DNA of 5,024 nucleotides, taken from positions 1-5,024 of the forward strand of contig JAGREF010000362.1 of the NCBI GenBank assembly GCA_020446665.1, given 5' to 3'. The position numbers and the translations under genes are program-made. Of this stretch, positions 1 to 5,024 are shown in pieces. The notes beneath the pieces were generated by a model. The model worked only from the letters and a program-made list of their open reading frames with translations. It had not been told where the DNA came from and did not search any database. This stretch comes from Sphingomonadaceae bacterium (GTDB lineage Bacteria > Pseudomonadota > Alphaproteobacteria > Sphingomonadales > Sphingomonadaceae). Positions within the stretch are counted from its first letter, which is position 1, and every line of letters starts with the position of its first letter.

Positions 1-833
1 GGGCGGCACCCGCTGGGAGTGGGGAAGTCTGAAATACGGGCAATGATCTGCTCTCCGCGGCGGGTGAACATCATATGGCCTTCACCCGGTGCGATCAGGA
101 TTTCCCCTGCCTTGGCCACAGACCCGTCTGAAGCAATGCTGGCCTTGCGCGCGGAAGCCAGTTCCAGCTGGCGCGCAAAGACCGGGAGGAAGGAGGTGGG
201 CAGATGCTGGGTCACCGCAATCGGCAGATCAAAATTGCGTGGCAAGGCCTTGAGCAGCAGGCACAGGGCGTGGATGCCACCGGTCGATGCTCCAATTGCG
301 ACTATGCGCGGCCGCTTGGCAGACAAGCGCGCCGGGCGCATTGACTGAACAGGCAATTTCGCCGGGGCCGGGCGATGCTCTTTGCCGCCCAAAGCGCGAA
401 TCCGGGCGAGCAAGTCCGCACGGTAGGCGTCATCAAATCCGCCCGTCACCGGTTTCAGCAAAGTATCGGCTGCCCCCATGGACAGCGCGGTAAGGGTTGC
501 CTCCGCTCCTTCACTGGTAAGCGAGGAGACAATCAGCACTCGCGCGCCGCTCCCTTCCCGGATAATCCGGGGGAGCGCTTCGAGTCCGCCCATGCCGGGC
601 ATTTCGAGGTCAAGCAGGATTACATCGACCTGGACCGTTGCGAGCTGACTGATCGCCTGTTCGCCGCTCGAGGCAGTCGCGACGATAGACATGCCGGACG
701 CATCTTCGATGGCGCGACGCAGGGCTGAGCGGACGACAAGAGAATCGTCCACGATCATAACGCGGATCGCGTCAGCCAGGGGCGGTTTGTCCTGTTCGGT
801 GACCGCCCGGGATTGAGGGGCAGCGCTGCGCAT
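1..833 (-). CDS. cheB: CheB, chemotaxis receptor methylesterase/glutamine deamidase (3' end cut by window)
   Basis: CheB removes methyl groups from (and deamidates) chemoreceptor glutamates in the cytoplasm, giving adaptation; phosphorylation by CheA activates it. I translated 277 codons from ATG at 833 with no stop before the window edge, so about 70-80 C-terminal residues are missing. The receiver domain covers roughly residues 23-145: acidic pair D29/D30 in MIVDDS, phospho-acceptor D75 in VILLDLEMPGMGG, and K127 in LLKPVTG. A linker of about 30 residues leads to the methylesterase domain from about 175, with nucleophile S183 in AIGASTGG and H210 in VTQHLP. The third catalytic residue (Asp) would lie beyond the edge. 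The chosen start has AGGG (841-844) 7 nt upstream, overlapping the cheY stop. The in-frame ATG at codon 26 would begin inside the first receiver strand and is less likely. It sits 9 nt after cheY, so co-transcription and coupling are expected. The family assignment is firm. Confidence 0.95.
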   Translation of the reverse strand, partial: MRSAAPQSRAVTEQDKPPLADAIRVMIVDDSLVVRSALRRAIEDASGMSIVATASSGEQAISQLATVQVDVILLDLEMPGMGGLEALPRIIREGSGARVLIVSSLTSEGAEATLTALSMGAADTLLKPVTGGFDDAYRADLLARIRALGGKEHRPAPAKLPVQSMRPARLSAKRPRIVAIGASTGGIHALCLLLKALPRNFDLPIAVTQHLPTSFLPVFARQLELASARKASIASDGSVAKAGEILIAPGEGHMMFTRRGEQIIARISDFPTPSGCR

Positions 834-842
834 GGCGGCGCC

Positions 843-1208
843 CTAAGCTACGCCAACCAGTTGCAGCTTGATCTGGAGCGTTTCGTGATCGAACGGCTTC
901 ATGACATATTCGTCGGCACCGGCGCTGATCGCTTCGCGAATATGGGCCACGTCGTTTTCCGTGGTGCAGAACACGACCTTGGGCTTGTCGCCACCTTCGC
1001 GTTGGCGCAGTTGCGTGATGAATTCGATCCCGGTCATGACCGGCATGTTCCAGTCAAGCAGGATGACATCGGGCATGTTGGCATCGCATGCTTCCAGCCC
1101 CAACTGTCCATTTTCCGCTTCATCCACGGCAAAGCCCATGGTTTCGAGAATATGCCGCGAAACCTTGCGGATCACCCGCGAGTCATCAACTATCAGGCAG
1201 TTCTTCAT
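843..1208 (-). CDS. cheY: CheY, single-domain chemotaxis response regulator
   Basis: This is a stand-alone receiver of 121 aa, close to the usual CheY length of 120-130. It should take phosphate from CheA and carry the signal to the flagellar motor switch. Visible residues: acidic pair D8/D9 in LIVDDS, phospho-acceptor D52 in VILLDWNMPVMTG, switch Thr T82 in VFCTTEND, and Y101 and K104 in EYVMKPF. Y101 matches the aromatic switch position (Tyr106 of E. coli CheY). No output domain is attached. AAGGAAGGG sits 7 nt before the ATG, the best ribosome binding site in the window, which fits a need for more CheY than its neighbours. It lies 51 nt after cheW and 9 nt before cheB. Alphaproteobacteria often have several CheY proteins, some acting as phosphate sinks rather than motor binders. 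Sequence alone does not settle which this is, but its place in the cheA operon favours the main regulator. Confidence 0.95.
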   Translation of the reverse strand: MKNCLIVDDSRVIRKVSRHILETMGFAVDEAENGQLGLEACDANMPDVILLDWNMPVMTGIEFITQLRQREGGDKPKVVFCTTENDVAHIREAISAGADEYVMKPFDHETLQIKLQLVGVA

Positions 1209-1215
1209 TGCCGTT

Positions 1216-1224
1216 CCCTTCCTT
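1216..1224 (-). promoter_or_regulatory. Strong Shine-Dalgarno of cheY
   Basis: AAGGAAGGG on the minus strand is followed by a 7-nt spacer (AACGGCA) and the cheY ATG. It is much stronger than the sites before cheA and cheB and fixes the cheY start. The remaining cheW-cheY gap (1225-1259) shows no convincing terminator hairpin or promoter, so read-through from cheW is expected. Confidence 0.8.
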
Positions 1225-1259
1225 CGGCGAATTCTAGTCCCATTGAAGTAACCAAGCGC

Positions 1260-1697
1260 TTAAGCCGCCCGCAGCGCAGAATGCGCAGGGCCTGCAATAA
1301 TTGCGCCCGCATCAAGCAGCAGGATGGGGCCGGCGGAGCTTTCCACCATGCCGCGTGCGGCGTGTTCCCAGCCGGGGCCGACTGATCCGCGCACATCCTG
1401 CGGTTCGGACAGAGCCTCTGCCACATCTTCCACCGCTTCGACCTGGAGGGCGTAAAGGTGGCCATCATGCTCGGTCACGATGGCTTCGAGGCCCGTCGTC
1501 GCCTGTTCCAGTTCAAGCGCCTTTGCGCTGTCGATCACGGTCAGCGCCCGGCTGCGCAGGGCAGCAAGTCCGGAGACGAAGGAGGGCGTTCCGGGAACCG
1601 GCGTGAGCGTGTCAATCTCCACCACCGAATTTACATCGAGCGCCCGGAAGGCGATACGACGCCCGGCGATACGGGCGAGGAGTAGCAGCTCGCTCAT
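1260..1697 (-). CDS. cheW: CheW, chemotaxis coupling/scaffold protein
   Basis: CheW is a cytoplasmic adaptor that links chemoreceptor tips to the CheA P5 domain in signalling arrays. The 145-aa protein is a single CheW-like domain, slightly short for the family (about 150-170). The opening strands LLLLARIAGRRIAFRALDV and VVEIDTLTPVPGTPSFVSGL match the usual pattern of a beta barrel followed by 'P..p.fv.Gl..lRg...vidl'. R48 in AALRSRALTVID sits where the conserved NLRG arginine falls, although the next residue is Ser rather than Gly. The end, SSAGPILLLDAGAII, matches the usual 'LLDi..l' closing strand. The ATG overlaps the cheA TGA as ATGA, and GGGGAGAG (1702-1709) inside the cheA 3' end lies 4 nt upstream of it. 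Translation is therefore probably coupled to cheA, keeping the two in proportion. The sequence is rather divergent from enteric CheW, but context and pattern make the call secure. Confidence 0.92.
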   Translation of the reverse strand: MSELLLLARIAGRRIAFRALDVNSVVEIDTLTPVPGTPSFVSGLAALRSRALTVIDSAKALELEQATTGLEAIVTEHDGHLYALQVEAVEDVAEALSEPQDVRGSVGPGWEHAARGMVESSAGPILLLDAGAIIAGPAHSALRAA

Positions 1698-4066
1698 GCC
1701 ACTCTCCCCATGCGTGCTTGCGCCAGCGCGGCGAGCAACCCGGCACGGTCATAGCGATAGATCGTCCCGGCTTCTCGCCCGGCAATATCCGGATCAGAGA
1801 CTACGCGGATACGGTTTCCGGCGCCATCTGCATCACTGCCCGCGCCATCGCCCAAACCATTGGTGGTTATCACGACATCGGCATGCTGGGTTTCATCGCT
1901 GACCACACGATAACCGGCACTTTCCGCGAGCGGCCGCAGGATGGTGTCCAGCCAGGGATCATTGCCATCAAAACGGCAGGTTGCCGGATTCAACACAGCC
2001 GACCCGCGTTGTTCGCTGGCAAACAGCCAGTGGCAATCCAGCACTTCTACAGGCTCTCCTTCAACCAGGGCGATTCCTTCAATCTCGCCAGCGCGGGCAG
2101 CGGGAGAAATTTCCCCGTCAATCTGCGCGGAATCGGCAATTGCCTGCACGGCATAGGCAAGTTCGCACTTGCCATCGCTGAGCCGCAGGATCGGGAAACG
2201 GCCTTCCGGCACAGCGCCGCGATTTACTCCGGCCAGCGGGAAGACCTTGTCATCCAGCACGATCCGCGCACCATCATCGGTCAGCGTCACCGAGGTTGGT
2301 TCAACCTTGTCAACCCGGTTGACGACATCCAGCCGCACAGCACGGCGGCGACTATCCAGACCAGTGAACAGCAGCACCGGAACGCCATTTTCAGCGGAGA
2401 CAGCATGCTCCAGACCCGGAAGCTCGCGCCGCACGCGGCGATGCACATCGCTGATCAGGTCATGTTTGCGGGCGATCCCGGCGATGTCGAGCATCAGCAC
2501 CGGGCTGCCATCGTCAAGCAGCGAAGTGCCCGCATAGAGGCCGGTCGCCATGACTGCTGGTGCCAACGGCTTGATGACCAGCTCTTCGTGGTCCAACACG
2601 CGGTCCACGGCGAGAGCAAAGAAATCCCCACCTGCCAGCCGTACCAGAATGAGCGTAGCCCGCTGCGGGCCGGATTGCTGATCAATGCCGAATACTGCTG
2701 CCAGCGTAAGGCAGCGAATGCGCTCTCCTCGGACCGTTGCCAGCCACGCGTCGCCCATTTGCACCAGTTCTGCACTACCTGAACGGGAATGGATGATTTC
2801 CTCGATATAGGACCGGGGAATGGCATATCGTTGGCCGCAACATTCGATGGTCAGCGCCGGGATAATACTGAGCGTCAGCGGCAGGAACAGCAAGATGCGT
2901 GTGCCCTTGCCGGGGGCGCTGGTAACGTCAATCGTCCCGCCGACACGCTCAATATTGGCGCGGACGACATCCATGCCCACGCCGCGCCCGGAAATGGAAG
3001 TAACCGCAGCCGCGGTGGAGATGCCAGGTTCAAAGATCAGAGCGAGTTTTTCGTCCTCATCCATTGCGGCTATTTCAGCCCGGCTGGCGATCTTGCTGGC
3101 CACGGCCTTGTCCGCGAGTTTGCCGGTATCAATCCCGCGCCCATCATCGCTGACCGCGATCAGGATGCGGTTGCCAGACTGACGGGCGGAAATATGCAGC
3201 AAGCCGATCTCGCGCTTACCAGCTGCGATCCGTTCGGCTGGAGTTTCAAAACCGTGATCCACTGCGTTGCGGATAATATGCGTAAGCGGATCGCGGATCA
3301 TTTCGACCATCTCACGGTCGAGCTCCACTTCGCCGCCTTCAACATCGATCAGCACTTGCTTGCCCAGTTCTGCCGAAAGGTCTCGGACCAGCCGGGGGAA
3401 GGCATTGAACAAGTGCTCGATCCGCTGCATGCGCATGCGGGTGATCCCGTCACGGACATCATCCAGCACGGCGGATAGTCGTTCAAACGGGCCGTCAATC
3501 GTCGGCTCCACCCCATAATCGCGCAGACGGCGGGCGAGTTCATTGCGCGCCAGCACCATATCGGACACGCCCGACATCACCCGGTCGAGCAATTCCACCG
3601 GCAAGCGGATCGAACGTGGGCCATCGCGACCGGGGCTATTGGCCTGCCCTTTATCAACCGATTGCGCGCGCAGGGCAGCTGCCTCTCCGCCATCGTCATT
3701 GCTGGGTTCCAGTGCGGCCATCAGCGCGTCATCACCGCCTTCGGGATAGTCCTGCCCTGCTTCCAGCGCATCGACCATGGCCACGATCCTGTCGATAGTG
3801 GCCAGCACCGCATCGACCAGCGCGCTATCGGGCTGGCGGCGACCTGCGCGGACTTCTGCCAGCGCGGACTCCGCAGCATGGCTTAATTTGGCAAGGCGGG
3901 GCAGGTCAAAGAAACCACAATTGCCTTTCACAGTGTGCACGAAGCGGAAGATTGCATCCAGGCGTGCCTTGTCCCCCGGCACCTGTTCCCAGGCGACGAT
4001 TTCGCTCTCCAGCGCTTCCAGCATTTCGCGGGTTTCCGCGACAAATTCTGCCAGCAGGTCGTCCAT
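1694..4066 (-). CDS. cheA: CheA, chemotaxis histidine kinase with extra CheW-like and degenerate receiver-like C-terminal domains
   Basis: CheA autophosphorylates on a histidine under receptor control and passes the phosphate to CheY and CheB. The intact reading frame gives 790 aa, against about 650 for E. coli CheA. Domains: Hpt/P1 about 1-103, with H44 in FVHTVKGNCGFF as phospho-site and HAAE at 63-66; a linker of only about 45 residues (105-150), rich in Asp, Gly and Ala, with no room for a P2 domain; P3 dimerisation about 151-215 (IRLPVELLDRVM, LARNEL). The P4 ATPase covers about 216-397: N box around N267 (HIIRNAVDHG), G1 at 307-312 (DDGRGI), F box at 345-348 (FEPG), G2 at 359-366 (SGRGVGMD). 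P5, CheW-like, covers about 398-535. A second CheW-like domain covers about 560-685, ending GIALVEGEPVEVLDCHWLF. The tail, about 692-788, resembles a receiver fold but appears to have T735 at the phospho-acceptor position and R771 at the Lys position. First gene of the operon; AGGA (4078-4081) lies 11 nt before the ATG. Kinase identity is secure; the tail is inferred. Confidence 0.96.
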   Translation of the reverse strand: MDDLLAEFVAETREMLEALESEIVAWEQVPGDKARLDAIFRFVHTVKGNCGFFDLPRLAKLSHAAESALAEVRAGRRQPDSALVDAVLATIDRIVAMVDALEAGQDYPEGGDDALMAALEPSNDDGGEAAALRAQSVDKGQANSPGRDGPRSIRLPVELLDRVMSGVSDMVLARNELARRLRDYGVEPTIDGPFERLSAVLDDVRDGITRMRMQRIEHLFNAFPRLVRDLSAELGKQVLIDVEGGEVELDREMVEMIRDPLTHIIRNAVDHGFETPAERIAAGKREIGLLHISARQSGNRILIAVSDDGRGIDTGKLADKAVASKIASRAEIAAMDEDEKLALIFEPGISTAAAVTSISGRGVGMDVVRANIERVGGTIDVTSAPGKGTRILLFLPLTLSIIPALTIECCGQRYAIPRSYIEEIIHSRSGSAELVQMGDAWLATVRGERIRCLTLAAVFGIDQQSGPQRATLILVRLAGGDFFALAVDRVLDHEELVIKPLAPAVMATGLYAGTSLLDDGSPVLMLDIAGIARKHDLISDVHRRVRRELPGLEHAVSAENGVPVLLFTGLDSRRRAVRLDVVNRVDKVEPTSVTLTDDGARIVLDDKVFPLAGVNRGAVPEGRFPILRLSDGKCELAYAVQAIADSAQIDGEISPAARAGEIEGIALVEGEPVEVLDCHWLFASEQRGSAVLNPATCRFDGNDPWLDTILRPLAESAGYRVVSDETQHADVVITTNGLGDGAGSDADGAGNRIRVVSDPDIAGREAGTIYRYDRAGLLAALAQARMGRVA
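1702..1709 (-). promoter_or_regulatory. Shine-Dalgarno of cheW inside the cheA 3' end
   Basis: GGGGAGAG (minus strand) lies within the last codons of cheA, with its GGAG core 6 nt before the cheW ATG. The cheW ATG and the cheA TGA share 4 nt (1694-1697). This arrangement supports the ATG at 1697 as the true cheW start and suggests translational coupling of cheA and cheW. Confidence 0.7.
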
Positions 4067-4173
4067 GGCCCCACTTTTCCTAATTGTTCAGACTGAGGTA
4101 TGAAGCATGATGGTTAACGATTGGTCACCGGCATGGCTTGCGAGCCCAAGTCGGCAGGGCCATAGGCAAGTGC
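4067..4173. promoter_or_regulatory. Divergent intergenic region between cheA and the 5-oxoprolinase gene
   Basis: These 107 nt separate two genes transcribed away from each other, so promoters for both the che operon (minus) and the 5-oxoprolinase gene (plus) should lie here. The stretch is more AT-rich in its left half (about 4074-4125) than the flanking genes. It holds the TTAACCAT site and a TTAGGAAAAG ribosome-binding candidate for cheA. I could not identify convincing sigma-70 -35/-10 pairs for either direction, so no start point is proposed. Confidence 0.6.
4110..4117 (-). promoter_or_regulatory. Candidate CtrA half-site TTAACCAT upstream of cheA
   Basis: TTAACCAT reads toward cheA, ending 43 nt before its ATG. 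This 8-mer matches the half-site form of the motif bound by CtrA, the alphaproteobacterial cell-cycle response regulator that commonly controls motility and chemotaxis genes. The full motif is TTAA-N7-TTAA. The position 7 nt upstream reads GTGA, so the second half is poor. An 8-base match at the expected place is suggestive, not proof. Confidence 0.45.
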
Positions 4174-5024
4174 ATGAGCGGGCGCTGGCAGTTCTGGATT
4201 GATCGGGGCGGGACCTTTACCGATGTGGTTGCCCGCGCACCCAACGGATCGGTGCACACTGCCAAGCTGCTTTCCGAGAATCCGGCGCAGTATGAAGACG
4301 CCGCACTGGAAGCGATGCGGCGGCTTGCCGGGGTGGAGGACGGGCCACTGCCGCCCGCCGACATCAGGATAGGCACGACCATCGCCACCAATGCCCTGCT
4401 GGAGCGCAAGGGCGAGCCGGTGCTGCTAGTGACCACGCAGGGGCTGGGCGATCTGCCCGCCATCGGTACGCAGGAACGGCCCGACATTTTCGCGCTCGCC
4501 ATTCGCAAGCCCACTCCGCTGGCGGCAAGGGTGCTGGAAGTGGCGGAACGGATCGGGGCGGATGGCACGGTCTATCAGCCGCTTGACCGCATGGCTGCTT
4601 TGGCGGGGCTGAAAGCGGCACGGGCAAGCGGCCTGCGCGCTGTCGCCATCGCACTGATGCATGGCTGGCGCTTCACGCAGCATGAGGAAGAGCTGGCACA
4701 GCTGGCGGCAGAGGCAGGGTTCGAGGAAATCGCGGTCAGCCACCGCGTCTCGCCGCTGGCGCGGCTGGTCGGGCGGGCGGATACGACGATTGTGGACGCT
4801 TATCTCTCGCCGGTGCTGCAGGCCTATACCGCGCAACTGGCGGCGGGGCTGGGGGAAGGCCACGATCCGCTGTTCATGCAGAGCAATGGCGGGCTGGCCG
4901 CGCGCAGTGCGTTTCGCGGGAAGGATGCGATCCTCTCCGGCCCCGCAGGCGGGATTGTTGGCATGGCGCAAACGAGCCAGCAGGCCGGGTTTGACCGGGT
5001 GATCGGTTTCGACATGGGCGGGAC
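4174..5024 (+). CDS. ATP-dependent 5-oxoprolinase / hydantoinase A family protein (3' end cut by window)
   Basis: I translated 283 codons from ATG at 4174 with no stop before the edge. The product matches the N-terminal half of the HyuA-type ATPase subunit. Family members use ATP to open 5-oxoproline (pyroglutamate) to glutamate, or to hydrolyse hydantoins, in the cytoplasm. Motifs: IDRGGTFTDVVAR at residues 9-21, a phosphate-binding loop of the actin-like ATPase fold; IGTTIATNALLERKGE at 66-81; IGTQERPDIFALAI at 97-110; FMQSNGGL at 234-241; ILSGPAGGIVGM at 253-264; and the second loop FDMGG at 279-283. The opening and the ATNALLERKGE / IGTQ..PDIF segments look more like 5-oxoprolinase (OPLAH) than hydantoinase or acetone carboxylase. 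In bacteria this family occurs either as a fused protein of about 1200 aa or as separate A and B subunits, and the window cannot tell which. The start is supported by AGG (4164-4166) 7 nt upstream. It is divergent from cheA and probably functionally unrelated. Confidence 0.9.
   Translation, partial: MSGRWQFWIDRGGTFTDVVARAPNGSVHTAKLLSENPAQYEDAALEAMRRLAGVEDGPLPPADIRIGTTIATNALLERKGEPVLLVTTQGLGDLPAIGTQERPDIFALAIRKPTPLAARVLEVAERIGADGTVYQPLDRMAALAGLKAARASGLRAVAIALMHGWRFTQHEEELAQLAAEAGFEEIAVSHRVSPLARLVGRADTTIVDAYLSPVLQAYTAQLAAGLGEGHDPLFMQSNGGLAARSAFRGKDAILSGPAGGIVGMAQTSQQAGFDRVIGFDMGG

Noticed and set aside
1209..1259. Possible terminator or internal promoter between cheW and cheY
   Set aside because: The only inverted repeat seen (TTCGCCGAA) has a one-base loop and no T-run, and no promoter-like pair is evident. 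The gap is explained by the strong cheY ribosome binding site.
813..1385. 190-codon plus-strand frame spanning cheY and the cheW 3' end
   Set aside because: It is antisense to cheY, whose receiver residues are all present, and crosses a gene boundary. It is a shadow frame.
1718..2782. Long open frame (354 codons) on the plus strand opposite cheA
   Set aside because: It lies wholly antisense to an intact cheA with clear domains. Its translation has no recognisable family, and high-GC coding DNA often leaves the opposite strand open.
2789..3478. Second long open frame (229 codons) on the plus strand opposite the cheA kinase region
   Set aside because: It mirrors the conserved P3/P4 coding sequence of cheA, with no known family and no plausible ribosome binding site that I could see.
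4085..4105. Tiny minus-strand frame (ATG CTT CAT ACC TCA GTC TGA) as a possible leader peptide for cheA
   Set aside because: It has six codons, no good ribosome binding site before it, no run of regulatory codons and no visible attenuator hairpin. It is likely chance.
4426..4971. 181-codon minus-strand frame opposite the 5-oxoprolinase gene
   Set aside because: The plus-strand frame carries the conserved ATPase motifs. The minus-strand translation is Arg/Gln/Pro-rich and matches nothing I recognise.

Overview
The window is a GC-rich bacterial segment with dense, tightly packed genes. It most likely comes from an alphaproteobacterium, and Sphingomonadales is the best guess. That assignment is inference. 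It rests on the protein style (CheA with HTVKGNCGFF in its Hpt domain, CheY with FCTTEND), the A-W-Y-B gene order and a CtrA-type TTAACCAT site upstream of cheA. There is no rRNA or other taxonomic marker here.

Minus strand, 4066 down to 1: a chemotaxis signalling operon transcribed as cheA - cheW - cheY - cheB, with cheB running off the left edge. cheA and cheW overlap by 4 nt (ATGA). cheW and cheY are 51 nt apart, with a strong Shine-Dalgarno before cheY. cheY and cheB are 9 nt apart, and cheB's likely Shine-Dalgarno overlaps the cheY stop codon. Together the products form the core pathway: CheA kinase coupled to receptors by CheW, CheY as output regulator to the motor, and CheB as receptor methylesterase for adaptation. 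No receptor, cheR, cheD or cheZ is visible; cheR could lie beyond the left edge.

4067-4173: a 107-nt divergent intergenic region. It must hold the promoters for cheA and for the gene on the plus strand, and it contains the TTAACCAT site.

Plus strand, 4174-5024: the N-terminal 283 codons of a gene for an ATP-dependent 5-oxoprolinase / hydantoinase A family enzyme, cut by the right edge. It appears to be a metabolic neighbour unrelated to chemotaxis.

The most unusual item is CheA itself (790 aa). It has no room for a P2 domain. After the usual P5 domain it carries a second CheW-like domain and then a receiver-like tail in which the phospho-acceptor Asp and the conserved Lys both appear to be replaced. 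I saw no mobile elements, CRISPR arrays, RNA genes or clear repeats. The rest looks like ordinary core-genome sequence.
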